In this document: positions 43,179 to 52,061 of the stretch, piece by piece | How positions within the stretch are numbered: position 1 is the first letter of the stretch | How the letters are laid out: each line of letters begins with the position of its first letter | NCBI RefSeq assembly: GCF_009469605.1 | Contig: NZ_SSXU01000021.1 | Location: 1-64,000 of the forward strand | Direction of reading: 5' to 3' | Origin: Zoogloea sp. 1C4 | GTDB taxonomy: Bacteria > Pseudomonadota > Gammaproteobacteria > Burkholderiales > Rhodocyclaceae | Length of the DNA: 64,000 bases | Notes under the pieces: generated by a model | Database searches by the model: none | What the model saw: the letters and a program-made list of their open reading frames with translations, nothing else | Told to the model about the DNA's origin: nothing | Position numbers and translations under genes: made by a program

Positions 43179-43979
43179 ATGAATGCCCCCGAGTCCATCT
43201 TTCTCCCCGACGTGCAGTCCTCCGTCGATCATCGCCGGCTGGCGATCCACCAGGTGGGCGTGAAGGGCCTGCGCTACCCCCTCGCCTGGCGGGCTGCCGG
43301 CGGCGAGACGGTGAACTCCGTGGCCACCGTGACCATGAGCGTCGGCCTGCCGCCGGAGGTCAAGGGCACCCACATGTCGCGCTTCGTCGAGCTGCTCGAA
43401 GCCCGCGACGGAGCCCTAGACCACGCCGGCCTGCTGGCCATGGCCGACGAGATGCTGCTGCGCCTGGATGCCGCCAGCGGACGCATCGAGATGGCTTTCG
43501 CCTACTTCATCAAAAAGGCGGCGCCGGTTTCAGGCGTCGAGAGCCTGCTCGATTACGACGTGACCCTGATCGCCGAGCGGCTCGAGAACGAGGCGCCCCG
43601 GCTCACCTTGCGGGTCGTCGCGCCGGTCACCAGCCTGTGCCCGTGCTCCAAGAAGATCTCGGCTTACGGCGCCCACAACCAGCGCTCCCACATCACGCTG
43701 GAGGCCCGCCTGCGTGCGCCGATGGACATCGAGGAACTGGTGCGCATCGCCGAGGACGAGGCCTCCTGCGAGGTCTTCGGGCTGCTCAAGCGGCCGGATG
43801 AAAAGTGGGTCACCGAGCGCGCCTACGACAACCCCAAGTTCGTCGAGGATCTGGTGCGCGACATCGCCCTGCGCATGGCCGCCGAGCCGCGCATCGCCGA
43901 ATGGAAGGTGGCCTCCGAGAACTTCGAGTCCATCCACAACCACTCCGCCTACGCCGAGCTGTACGGCTGCAACCCCTGA
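43179..43979 (+). CDS. folE2: GTP cyclohydrolase FolE2 (type IB)
   Basis: A 266-residue enzyme converting GTP to 7,8-dihydroneopterin triphosphate, the first step to folate. FolE2 tolerates metals other than zinc. Landmarks are VSMSVGLP-like [20 protein letters not shown], the metal/active-site Cys in [19 protein letters not shown], and the C-terminal [13 protein letters not shown]. In many bacteria folE2 responds to zinc limitation; here it sits in an operon behind a light/B12-type operator, so it may supply pterin or folate under photostress. No Zur site seen. Confidence 0.95.
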   Translation: MNAPESIFLPDVQSSVDHRRLAIHQVGVKGLRYPLAWRAAGGETVNSVATVTMSVGLPPEVKGTHMSRFVELLEARDGALDHAGLLAMADEMLLRLDAASGRIEMAFAYFIKKAAPVSGVESLLDYDVTLIAERLENEAPRLTLRVVAPVTSLCPCSKKISAYGAHNQRSHITLEARLRAPMDIEELVRIAEDEASCEVFGLLKRPDEKWVTERAYDNPKFVEDLVRDIALRMAAEPRIAEWKVASENFESIHNHSAYAELYGCNP

Positions 43980-43987
43980 GGCACGCC

Positions 43988-45298
43988 ATGCACCCAAAGC
44001 AACGCATCGCCGTGGTCGGGGCCGGCATCTCGGGCCTCGCCACCGCCTGGCTGCTGGGCCGCGATCATGCGGTGACCCTCTTCGAGGCCGGCGACTACCT
44101 GGGCGGCCACACCAACACCGTCGATGTGACGCTGGAAGGCCGCAGTCACCCGATGGATACCGGCTTCCTGGTGTTCAACGAGAAGACCTACCCCAACCTC
44201 ATCGCCATGTTTGCGCTGCTGGGCGTGGAGAGCGTCGAGACCGAGATGTCCTTCGCGGTCAGCCTCGAATCGCCCAACCTCGAATGGGCCGGCAGCAACC
44301 TGGCGACGATCTTCGGCCAGAAGCGCAACCTGGTGCGTCGGCGCTTCTGGGCGATGCTCTCCGACATCCTGCGCTTCAACCGCGAATGCACCGCCTGGCT
44401 CGACGCCAACCCCGACAACGACCTCCGGCTGCGGGATTTCCTCACCGAGGGGCGCTACTCCCGCGCCTTCGCAGACTGGTATCTGCTGCCCATGGCGGCG
44501 GCCATCTGGTCCTGCCCCACCGGCCAGATGCTCGACATGCCGCTCGCCACCTTCATCCGCTTCTGCCACAACCACGGCCTGCTGCAGATCTTCGACCGGC
44601 CCATGTGGCGCACCGTCAAGGGCGGCGGGCGTGAATACGTGCGGCGCATCGCCGCCCAGCTCGACGACGTGCGGCTGGCCTGCCCGGTGACCGCGGTGCG
44701 CCGCAGCGGCGCCGGCCTGCAACTCACCCACCGCCACGGCACCGAGACCTTCGACCAGGTGGTTATGGCCTGCCACAGCGACCAGGCCCTGACCATCCTC
44801 GGCGACACCGCCAGCCCAGCCCAGCGCAAGGTGCTGTCGGCGATCCGCTACCAGCCCAACCGCGCGGTGCTCCACACCGACAAGGCGCTGCTGCCCCGCG
44901 ACCCGCGCCTGTGGTCGGCGTGGAACTACTTCGCCGGCCGCGGCGAGCCGGGCCACCAGCCGGTGGGCGTGTCCTACCTCATCAACCGCCTGCAGCCGCT
45001 GCCCTTCCGCACGCCGGTGGTGGTCACCCTCAACCCCGCGCGGGAGCCCGACCCGGCCAGCGTGATCGCCGAGTTCGACTACGCCCACCCGATCTTCGAC
45101 GGCCCGGCCATCGCCGCCCAGCAGCGCTTGCCGGCGGTGCAGGGAGAGGGTGGCGTGTGGCTGGCCGGCGCCTGGGGCAGCTTCGGCTTCCACGAAGACG
45201 GCCTGCGCTCGGCGCTGGCGGTGGCCAACCGGCTCGGCGTGATGGCCCCGTGGCAGGGCGAGGCGCCGGCGAACGCCCGCCAGGCCGAACTGGCCTGA
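43988..45298 (+). CDS. FAD-dependent amine-oxidase-like protein
   Basis: A 436-residue flavoprotein of the NAD(P)-binding-8/amine oxidase group. The FAD motif is VVGAGISGLATAWLLG, followed by the GG doublet FEAGDYLGGHTNTVDV and MDTGFLVFNEKTYPNL. The C-terminal FAD segment is VWLAGAWGSFGFHEDGLRSA. Homologues sit with DUF1365 and a cyclopropane-type methyltransferase; in Rhodobacter a homologous set is tied to the singlet-oxygen response and to furan fatty acids as I recall, where such a protein may desaturate a methylated acyl chain. Substrate here unproven. Confidence 0.88.
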   Translation: MHPKQRIAVVGAGISGLATAWLLGRDHAVTLFEAGDYLGGHTNTVDVTLEGRSHPMDTGFLVFNEKTYPNLIAMFALLGVESVETEMSFAVSLESPNLEWAGSNLATIFGQKRNLVRRRFWAMLSDILRFNRECTAWLDANPDNDLRLRDFLTEGRYSRAFADWYLLPMAAAIWSCPTGQMLDMPLATFIRFCHNHGLLQIFDRPMWRTVKGGGREYVRRIAAQLDDVRLACPVTAVRRSGAGLQLTHRHGTETFDQVVMACHSDQALTILGDTASPAQRKVLSAIRYQPNRAVLHTDKALLPRDPRLWSAWNYFAGRGEPGHQPVGVSYLINRLQPLPFRTPVVVTLNPAREPDPASVIAEFDYAHPIFDGPAIAAQQRLPAVQGEGGVWLAGAWGSFGFHEDGLRSALAVANRLGVMAPWQGEAPANARQAELA

Positions 45299-45303
45299 AG
45301 CCC

Positions 45304-46071
45304 ATGAACACCGCACCGGAAATCCTCCTTGGTCACGTGATGCACCGCCGGCTGCGCCCGGCGATGCATGCCTTCGTGTATCCGGTGTTCTTCGTCCGCC
45401 TGCCCCTGCGCCGGCTCGAATCCGCCCGCCGGGCGATCTTCGGCATCGAGCGCTGGAACCTCCTCGGCTTTCGCACCGCCGACCACGGCCCCCGCGACGG
45501 CAGCCCGCTGCTGCCGTGGATCGAGTCCCTGCTGCGCGCCCGCGGCCTGCCGGCGGATGGCGAGATCGTCCTGCAGACCTTTCCGCGCGTGTTCGGCTAC
45601 GTGTTCAACCCGGTGAGCTTCTGGTTCTGCCACGACCGCGCCGGCCAGCTGGTGGCGGTGCTGGCCGAGGTGAACAACACCTTCGGCGGCCGCCACGCCT
45701 ATTTGCTCCACCACCCGGACGGCGCGCCCATCTGCGATGCGGACGAGTTCGGCGCCGACAAGGTCTTCCACGTCTCGCCCTTCAACCGCGTGGAAGGCAG
45801 CTACCGCTTCCGCTTCCAGCTCGGCCGCAGCGTGCAGGCCGTGCACATCGACTACGACGACGCCGAAGGCGAGCTCCTCGCCACCGCCATCAGCGGCCGT
45901 CCGCGCGCGTGGACGACCCGCGCCCTCGCCGCCGCCCTCGCGCGGATGCCCTTCCTCACCCTGGGTGTGATCGCCCGCATCCACTGGCAGGCCCTGCGCC
46001 TGTGGTGGAAGGGCGTGCCCTTCCTCGGCGCCCGCCCGCCCAACCCAGCCCTTCAGGAATCGACAAAATGA
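45304..46071 (+). CDS. DUF1365 family protein
   Basis: A 255-residue protein of the DUF1365 family. The conserved blocks are GHVMHRRLRPAMHAFVYPVF, FPRVFGYVFNPVSFWFCHD, LAEVNNTFGGRHAYLL, KVFHVSPFNRVEGSYRFRF, and a C-terminal membrane-proximal IHWQALRLWWKGVPF. Function unknown; it always travels with the FAD protein before it and the methyltransferase after it. It overlaps the methyltransferase start (ATGA), so the three are a coupled unit. Confidence 0.93.
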   Translation: MNTAPEILLGHVMHRRLRPAMHAFVYPVFFVRLPLRRLESARRAIFGIERWNLLGFRTADHGPRDGSPLLPWIESLLRARGLPADGEIVLQTFPRVFGYVFNPVSFWFCHDRAGQLVAVLAEVNNTFGGRHAYLLHHPDGAPICDADEFGADKVFHVSPFNRVEGSYRFRFQLGRSVQAVHIDYDDAEGELLATAISGRPRAWTTRALAAALARMPFLTLGVIARIHWQALRLWWKGVPFLGARPPNPALQESTK

Positions 46072-47258
46072 ACAACACGATGATCCTGCGCGGCGTTGCC
46101 CGCGATGCCGCGTCCCGCGACACCCGCACCGTCTTCGACCTGCTCGACAAGCTCGAAGGCGGCCCGCTGGAGGTGCGCCTGCCCGACGGCTCCTGCGTGC
46201 TCTTCGGCCACGGCGACCGGGGCGTCACCCTGCAGGTGCACGACAAGGCCGTGTTCAGCCAGATCCTCGCCCGGGGCGACATCGGCCTCGCCGAAGCCTA
46301 CATCGACGGCCTGTGGGATTCGCCCGATCTGCCCGGTCTGCTCACCCTGCTCGCCGCCAATCGCGACGTGCTCAAGAAGGCGCTCTACGGCTCGTGGCGC
46401 GAGCTGCTGTCGGCGCGCCTGCGCCACTGGCTCAACCGCAACAGCCGGGCCGGCAGCAAGCGCAACATCATGGCCCACTACGACCTGGGCAACGACTTCT
46501 ACAGCCTGTGGCTCGACCCCAGCATGAGCTACTCGTCGGCGCTCTACCGCGAGGCGCTGGAGCCCACCTTCGAATCCGCCCAGGAGGCCAAGTACCGCCG
46601 CATCCTGCGCCGCCTCGACCCCGAGCCCGGCCAGCGCATCCTCGAGATCGGCTGCGGCTGGGGCGGTTTTGCCGAGCTCGCCACCCGTCGCGGCGCCCAG
46701 GTCACCGGCCTCACCCTGTCGCCGGCCCAGCAGGCCTGGAGCCGCGCCCGGGTGCCCGAGGCCGACATCCGTCTGCAGGACTACCGGGACGTGAAGGAGC
46801 GCTTCGACCACATCGTCTCCATCGAGATGTTCGAGGCCGTGGGCGAGCGCTGGTGGCCCAGCTATTTCCGCACCATCGCCCGCAACCTCGCCCCCGGCGG
46901 CAAGGCGCTGGTTCAGACCATCACCATTCATGACGAGCTCTTCCCCCGCTACCGCAAGGGCACCGATTTCATCCAGCAGTACATCTTCCCCGGCGGCATG
47001 CTGCCGTCGCGCAAGGCCTTCCGCGCGGTGGCGGCAAAGGCCGGGCTGGCGGTGAAGGATGAGTTCGCCTTCGGCCACGACTACGCGGTGACCCTTGCCC
47101 AGTGGCGCGCCAACTTCGACGCCAACTGGCCGCGCATCGAGCGGCTGGGCTTCGACGACACCTTCCGCCGCCTGTGGCGGATGTATCTCGGTTACTGCGA
47201 GGCGGGCTTCCGGGCCGGCAGCGTCGATGTGGTCCAGTTCGAGCTTGTCCACCGCTAG
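46068..47258 (+). CDS. Cyclopropane-fatty-acyl-phospholipid synthase family methyltransferase
   Basis: A 396-residue SAM-dependent enzyme acting on unsaturated acyl chains of membrane phospholipids. The SAM motif is RILEIGCGWGGFAELATRRG (about residue 188), preceded by NIMAHYDLGNDFYSLWLDPS and followed by VSIEMFEAVGERWWPSYF and QQYIFPGGMLPS, all typical of CFA synthases. Given its partners it may be of the UfaM type, making methylated or furan fatty acids rather than cyclopropane rings; sequence alone cannot decide. No signal peptide. Confidence 0.92.
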   Translation: MNNTMILRGVARDAASRDTRTVFDLLDKLEGGPLEVRLPDGSCVLFGHGDRGVTLQVHDKAVFSQILARGDIGLAEAYIDGLWDSPDLPGLLTLLAANRDVLKKALYGSWRELLSARLRHWLNRNSRAGSKRNIMAHYDLGNDFYSLWLDPSMSYSSALYREALEPTFESAQEAKYRRILRRLDPEPGQRILEIGCGWGGFAELATRRGAQVTGLTLSPAQQAWSRARVPEADIRLQDYRDVKERFDHIVSIEMFEAVGERWWPSYFRTIARNLAPGGKALVQTITIHDELFPRYRKGTDFIQQYIFPGGMLPSRKAFRAVAAKAGLAVKDEFAFGHDYAVTLAQWRANFDANWPRIERLGFDDTFRRLWRMYLGYCEAGFRAGSVDVVQFELVHR

Positions 47259-47757
47259 GCGCCGGCTGCTGCTGGCGCTGGCCATCTGGCCCTGGCTGCC
47301 GGCCCTCGCCGCCGAGCCGTCCGCGCCCGTCCGCGGGCTGCGCCGCTGGGGGCAGGGCGAGTTCCGGCGCTTCGGCTTCCTCGTCTATGAGGCCACCCTG
47401 TGGGGCGGCGACGACCCCGTTCGTCCGCCGCTGGCCCTGCGCCTCGACTACCGGCGCAACATCGCCGGCAGCGCCATCGCCGAAGCCAGCGTGAAGGAGA
47501 TGCGCCAGCTTGGCGCCGACGAAGCCCTGCTGCGCCGCTGGGGCCCGGAGATGGCCCGGCTCTTCCCGGACGTGAAACCCGGCGACCACATCGTCGGCGT
47601 GTATCGGCCTGAGGGCGCGAGCTTCCTGTTCAACGGCCGGCCGCTGGGCGAGATCCCGGAGCCGGAGTTCGCCCGCCGCTTCTTTGGCATCTGGCTCGAC
47701 CCCCGCACCAGCGCCCCGGATCTGCGCGCCGCCCTGCTGCGTCGGCCGGAAGGCTGA
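47245..47757 (+). CDS. Exported chalcone-isomerase-like protein
   Basis: A 170-residue protein with a twin-Arg-like signal start (STARRRLLLALAIWPWLPAL, then A) and a chalcone-isomerase-like fold: RRWGQGEFRRFGFLVYEATL, LDYRRNIAGSAIAEASVKEM, and FLFNGRPLGEIPEPEFARRFFGIWLD. In bacteria this fold often binds fatty acids or heme rather than flavonoids. The TTG at 47245 gives the best signal peptide; an ATG at 47227 is also possible. Overlaps the methyltransferase by 14 bp. Confidence 0.85.
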   Translation: MSTARRRLLLALAIWPWLPALAAEPSAPVRGLRRWGQGEFRRFGFLVYEATLWGGDDPVRPPLALRLDYRRNIAGSAIAEASVKEMRQLGADEALLRRWGPEMARLFPDVKPGDHIVGVYRPEGASFLFNGRPLGEIPEPEFARRFFGIWLDPRTSAPDLRAALLRRPEG

Positions 47758-47758
47758 G

Positions 47759-48985
47759 ATGCCCGCCCGCCGCGCCCTTGCCTACGGCCTGCTGGGCCTG
47801 CCGCTGGCCTTTGCCGCGCTGCCGGTTTATGTGCACGTGCCGCGGCTGTACGCCGAGACCGCCGGGCTGCCGCTGGCGCTGCTGGGGGCGATCCTGCTGG
47901 GCGCACGCCTCCTCGACGCCGGCATCGACCCCTGGCTGGGCTGGCTGGCCGACCGGCTGCCCCGGCGCGGGATGCTCGCGGTGGCGCTGCTGCCCTTTGC
48001 CGCCGGCTTCGCGGCCCTCGTCAATCCGCCCGCCAGCCACGCCGCCGCCTGGCTATTGGGGGCGCTGGCGCTCACCTATCTCGGTTTCTCGGCGGCCACC
48101 GTGGCCTACCAGGCCTGGGGCGCCGACATCGCGCCGGATTCGGCCGAGCGCACCCGCTTCACCGCCGCCCGGGAAGGCTTCGGGCTGGCCGGCGTGGTGC
48201 TCGCCGCGGCCCTGCCCGGGCTGCTGGCGGCCGATCACAACACCGGCCTCGGCCGGCTCGGCTGGGTGCTGCCGCCTCTGCTGCTGGTGGCCGCGGTGAC
48301 GACGCTGGTGGGCGTCGGGCCGGCGGCGGGGCGCGTCGCCGCGCTGGCCGAGCCGGTCGGGGCCAGCCTGCGCGGCGCTCTGGGCGATGCCGCCTTCCGG
48401 CGCCTGCTGGCGGTGTTCGTCGCCAACGGCCTCGCTGCGGCGTTGCCGGCCACCTTGTTCCCGTTTTTCGTGGCCGACGTACTTGAGGCCGACGCCGCCG
48501 GCGGGCCGCTGCTGGTGGCCTACTTCCTGGCCGGCGCGGCGTCGCTGCCCCTGTGGGTGAGGCTCGCCGCGCGGCACGGCCGGGTGACGGCCTGGCTCGG
48601 CGCGATGGGGCTGGCGATGCTCGCCTTCGGCTGGGCGGCCCGGCTGGGGCCCGGCGACGTGGCGGGCTTTGCGCTGGTCTGCGTGGCCTCCGGGCTGGCC
48701 CTCGGGGCCGATCTGGCGCTGCCCGCCGCCATCGCCGCCGACCTGGGCGAACGCCAGGGCCGGGCCGGCGCCTGCTTCGGGGTGTGGAACCTCGCCGCCA
48801 AACTCAACCTGGCCCTCGCCGCCGGGCTGGCCCTGCCGCTGCTGGCGTGGCTGGGCTATCAACCGGGCAGCGGCACCGGGCTGCCCGCCCTCAGCTTCAC
48901 CTACGCGCTGTTGCCGCTGGCCTTCAAGGCGGTGGCGGCGGCGCTTCTGTGGCGCTGGCGCCACCTGCTGGAGATCACATCATGA
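47759..48985 (+). CDS. MFS transporter, GPH-symporter-like
   Basis: A 408-residue carrier with twelve hydrophobic segments. The cytoplasmic loop motif is DPWLGWLADRLPRRGM, a GPH/MFS signature. EGFGLAGVVLAAALPGLLA and AACFGVWNLAAKLNLAL-like segments are typical of the MelB-like branch, but sugar-binding residues are not evident. In related light/singlet-oxygen clusters a similar carrier occurs at the same place. Substrate unknown, possibly a lipid or its precursor. Starts one base after the preceding stop. Confidence 0.86.
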   Translation: MPARRALAYGLLGLPLAFAALPVYVHVPRLYAETAGLPLALLGAILLGARLLDAGIDPWLGWLADRLPRRGMLAVALLPFAAGFAALVNPPASHAAAWLLGALALTYLGFSAATVAYQAWGADIAPDSAERTRFTAAREGFGLAGVVLAAALPGLLAADHNTGLGRLGWVLPPLLLVAAVTTLVGVGPAAGRVAALAEPVGASLRGALGDAAFRRLLAVFVANGLAAALPATLFPFFVADVLEADAAGGPLLVAYFLAGAASLPLWVRLAARHGRVTAWLGAMGLAMLAFGWAARLGPGDVAGFALVCVASGLALGADLALPAAIAADLGERQGRAGACFGVWNLAAKLNLALAAGLALPLLAWLGYQPGSGTGLPALSFTYALLPLAFKAVAAALLWRWRHLLEITS

Positions 48986-49500
48986 AAACCCTGCTCGCCA
49001 CGGCCCTGTGCCTCGGCCTCACCGCCTGCGCCTCGCCGGGCGTCGAACAGTACAAGGCCGAAACCCCGGTGCTCGATCTGCGCACCTACCTCAACGGCAC
49101 CGTCGATGGCTGGGGGATGTTCCAGGGGCGCTCCGGTGAGGTGAAGAAGCGCTTCCACGTGGTGATCGACGCCCGCTGGGAGGGCGACACCGGCGTGCTC
49201 GACGAGCACTTCCAGTGGTCCGACGGCAGCACCTCGCGCCGGGTGTGGACGCTCACCCGCCAGCCCGACGGCACCTACCGGGGCCGCGCCGACGACGTGA
49301 TCGGCGAGGCCACCGGCAACGCCCTGCGCTGGCGCTACGTGCTGGCCCTGCCGGTGGATGGCCGCACCTATCACGTGGATTTTGATGACTGGATGTTCCT
49401 GATGGACGGGCAGGTGATGATGAACCGCTCGTACATGTCGAAATGGGGCTTCCGGCTGGGCGAGGTGACCCTCACCTTCGTCCGCCGGCCCGGGTCATGA
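48982..49500 (+). CDS. DUF3833 lipoprotein
   Basis: A 172-residue lipoprotein. Lipobox LGLTAC gives Cys at about residue 16. Conserved blocks are FQGRSGEVKKRFHVVIDARW, DEHFQWSDGSTSRRVWTL, GRADDVIGEATGNALRWRY and VDFDDWMFLMDGQVMMNRSY. Function unknown. It overlaps its neighbours by four bases on both sides, so it belongs to the same translationally coupled operon. Confidence 0.92.
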   Translation: MKTLLATALCLGLTACASPGVEQYKAETPVLDLRTYLNGTVDGWGMFQGRSGEVKKRFHVVIDARWEGDTGVLDEHFQWSDGSTSRRVWTLTRQPDGTYRGRADDVIGEATGNALRWRYVLALPVDGRTYHVDFDDWMFLMDGQVMMNRSYMSKWGFRLGEVTLTFVRRPGS

Positions 49501-50258
49501 ACCCGAAGATCACTGACTGGCGCGGCCGGCGGGTGTGGCTGGTGGGCGCCTCCAGCGGCATCGGCGCGGCGCTGGCGCAGCATCTGGCCGGGCTGGGGGC
49601 GCGGCTGGCCCTCACCGCCCGCAGCGCCGACCGGCTGGCGGGGCTCGATATCGGCGATGCCGACGCCCTGATCCTGCCTTGCGATGCCACCGACGCCGCA
49701 GCCCTGGCGGCCGCCCGGGACAGCCTCGTTGCCGCCTGGCAGGGGGTCGATCTGGTGATCTACCTCGCCGGCGATTACGTGCCGATGACCGCTGCCAGCT
49801 TCGATCTGGCGGTGGCCGAGCGGGTGGTGGCGGTCAACTTTGGCGGGGCGATGCGCCTCGCCGCCTGCGTGCTGGGCGATCTGCAGCCCGGCGGCGGGAT
49901 CGCCTTCGTGGCCAGCGTGGCCGGCTACCGCGGCCTGCCCCGGGCCCTGTGCTACGGGCCGGGCAAGGCGGCGCTGATCCACTTTGCCGAATGCCTGCAT
50001 TTCGATCTGGCGCCGAAGGGCGTCGGGGTGTGGGTGGTCAATCCGGGCTTTGTGGCCACCCGGCTCACCGCCCGCAACGACTTTGCCATGCCCGCGTTGA
50101 TGAGCCCCGATGCCGCCGCCGAGGCGCTGGTGGCGGGGCTCGCCACGGGAAGCTTCGAGATCGATTTCCCTAAACGCTTCACCCGCATCATGAAGCTGCT
50201 GGCGCTGCTGCCTTACCGCTGGTATTTCCCGCTGGTGCGCCGGCGGACCGGAGACTGA
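49497..50258 (+). CDS. Short-chain dehydrogenase/reductase
   Basis: A 253-residue SDR. The cofactor motif is VWLVGASSGIGAALAQHLAG; the catalytic residues appear as Ser in FVASVAGYRGLP and YxxxK in CYGPGKAALIHF. The C-terminus has a hydrophobic, basic stretch (MKLLALLPYRWYFPLVRRR) that may touch the membrane. Substrate unknown; operon partners suggest an acyl or modified-lipid substrate. Confidence 0.9.
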   Translation: MNPKITDWRGRRVWLVGASSGIGAALAQHLAGLGARLALTARSADRLAGLDIGDADALILPCDATDAAALAAARDSLVAAWQGVDLVIYLAGDYVPMTAASFDLAVAERVVAVNFGGAMRLAACVLGDLQPGGGIAFVASVAGYRGLPRALCYGPGKAALIHFAECLHFDLAPKGVGVWVVNPGFVATRLTARNDFAMPALMSPDAAAEALVAGLATGSFEIDFPKRFTRIMKLLALLPYRWYFPLVRRRTGD

Positions 50259-50259
50259 A

Positions 50260-50676
50260 ATGAGCCTGAACGCCCTGATCGCCTATTACGAGAGCCTCAC
50301 CGAGGAGAGTGTCGTCCGCCTGCCGGCCTTCTACGCCGAGGACGCCACCTTCACCGACCCCTTCAACGACGTGCGCGGCGTGCCGGCGATCCAGCGCATC
50401 TTCCGGCACATGTTCCGCCAGGTGGAGACCCCGCGCTTCGTGGTGCTCGAGAAGGTGGCGGATGCGGATGGCGCGGTGCTGGTGTGGGCTTTCCACTTCC
50501 GCTTCCGGCGCAGCGGGCCCGAGCAGGTGATCCAGGGCGTGTCGCACCTCAAGTTTGACGATGACGGCCGGGTGAACTTCCACCGGGATTACTGGGACGC
50601 CGCCAGCGAGCTCTACATGAAGCTCCCCGGCATCAGCCTGTTGTTGCGGCTGCTGCGCCGGAAGCTGGCTGCCTGA
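50260..50676 (+). CDS. NTF2/SnoaL-like fold protein
   Basis: A 138-residue small alpha+beta protein: LIAYYESLTEESVVRLPAFY, EDATFTDPFNDVRGVPAIQ, FRQVETPRFVV and HLKFDDDGRVNFHRDYWDA. This is the NTF2-like pattern, which can be an enzyme (isomerase/cyclase) or a ligand-binding domain. Starts 1 bp after the SDR stop. It is the last gene of the B12-regulated run; the 159 bp to the next gene hold no gene or obvious terminator. Confidence 0.85.
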   Translation: MSLNALIAYYESLTEESVVRLPAFYAEDATFTDPFNDVRGVPAIQRIFRHMFRQVETPRFVVLEKVADADGAVLVWAFHFRFRRSGPEQVIQGVSHLKFDDDGRVNFHRDYWDAASELYMKLPGISLLLRLLRRKLAA

Positions 50677-50835
50677 GGGCGCGCAATGAGACGCGGGGTT
50701 AAAGCCCGTGTGCATGCTGCCGATAATCAGTGCGGTGGTACGCTGTGCCACGTCATCGACCCGGTGCGCTCCCGAGCGCCTTCCGCCCGCTTCCCGGGCC
50801 AGGGTCGAACCCCGCATTCCCAACCGAGGCAGGTC

Positions 50836-52020
50836 ATGATCAGCAACGGCAGCGCCCCACAACACGCCGAGAACAAGCCGGGACAGACGATCCTGATCGT
50901 GGATGACACGCCCCAGAACCTGACCATCCTCGGCGAGCTCCTCCAGCCCTATTACCGCGTCCGGGCAGCCAACTCGGGCGAGCGTGCCCTGCGGGCCGCC
51001 GGGCTGCAGCCCCGTCCCGACCTGATCCTCCTCGACGTGATGATGCCGGACATGGACGGCTACGCCGTGATGGAGCGCCTGCGCGCCGACCCGGTAACCC
51101 GCAACATCCCGGTGATCTTCGTGACCGCCATGCACGGCGTCGAGAGCGAGGAGCACGGGCTCGAGCTGGGCGCCGTCGACTACATCACCAAGCCGATCAA
51201 CCCGGCCATCGTGCTGGCGCGGGTGCGCACCCACCTCGAACTCAAGCAGGCCCGCGACCGGCTGTCCGTCGAGAACCAGTGGCTCGAAGGCGAAGTCGCC
51301 CGGCGGATGCGCGAGAACCTGCTGATCCAGGATCTCAGCGTGCGCGCCCTGGCCTGCCTTTCCGAGGCCCGCGACAACGAGACCGGCCTGCACATCGTGC
51401 GCACCCAGACCTACGTGGAGCTGCTGGCCCGGCGTCTGGCCGACCACGAGCGCTTCCGCGACGCCCTCGCCGGCGACCGGCTGGGCATGATCGTCAAGGC
51501 CGCGCCGTTACACGACCTGGGCAAGGTCGGCATCCCCGACGGCATCCTGCTCAAGCCCGGCAAGCTGACCGACGAGGAATTCGAGATCATGAAGCATCAC
51601 GCGACCATCGGCGCCGACGCCATCGGCAAGGCGATGGCGCAGGCCTCGGCGAGCGCCGGCGCCGATGCGGCCGAAAGTGCTTCGCGGGCCTTCCAGTTTC
51701 TCGGCGTGGCGCGGGAGATCGCCCTCGGCCACCACGAGAAGTGGGACGGCTCCGGCTACCCGCAGCGCCTGGCCGGTGACGACATCCCGGTGTCGGCCCG
51801 TCTGATGGCCCTGGCCGACGTGTTCGACGCACTGATGACCCGCCGGGTCTACAAGCCGCCCTTCAGTCTCGAGGAAACCACCCGCATCATCCGCGACGGC
51901 CGCGGCAGGCATTTCGATCCGGACGTGGTGGACGCCTTCATGGCGTGTCTCGACGCCTTTGCCGATATCGCCGAGCGCCTTGCCGACCCGATGCCGGAAG
52001 ACGCGGAGCAGGCGCGATGA
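50836..52020 (+). CDS. HD-GYP response regulator (cyclic-di-GMP phosphodiesterase)
   Basis: A 394-residue two-domain protein. The receiver (residues 16-135) has phospho-acceptor Asp67 in ILLDVMMPDMDG and the Lys in DYITKPINP. A coiled linker (LELKQARDRLSVENQWLEGE) leads to the HD-GYP domain: HD in APLHDLGKVGIPDGILLKPG, HHEKWDGSGYP, then ALADVFDAL. All metal-binding residues look intact, so it should hydrolyse c-di-GMP when phosphorylated. The hybrid kinase 41 bp downstream is the obvious partner. Confidence 0.94.
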   Translation: MISNGSAPQHAENKPGQTILIVDDTPQNLTILGELLQPYYRVRAANSGERALRAAGLQPRPDLILLDVMMPDMDGYAVMERLRADPVTRNIPVIFVTAMHGVESEEHGLELGAVDYITKPINPAIVLARVRTHLELKQARDRLSVENQWLEGEVARRMRENLLIQDLSVRALACLSEARDNETGLHIVRTQTYVELLARRLADHERFRDALAGDRLGMIVKAAPLHDLGKVGIPDGILLKPGKLTDEEFEIMKHHATIGADAIGKAMAQASASAGADAAESASRAFQFLGVAREIALGHHEKWDGSGYPQRLAGDDIPVSARLMALADVFDALMTRRVYKPPFSLEETTRIIRDGRGRHFDPDVVDAFMACLDAFADIAERLADPMPEDAEQAR

Positions 52021-52061
52021 TCCCGTCTCCGCCCCGTCCGCCTCACTGAAAGCCGCCCCCC

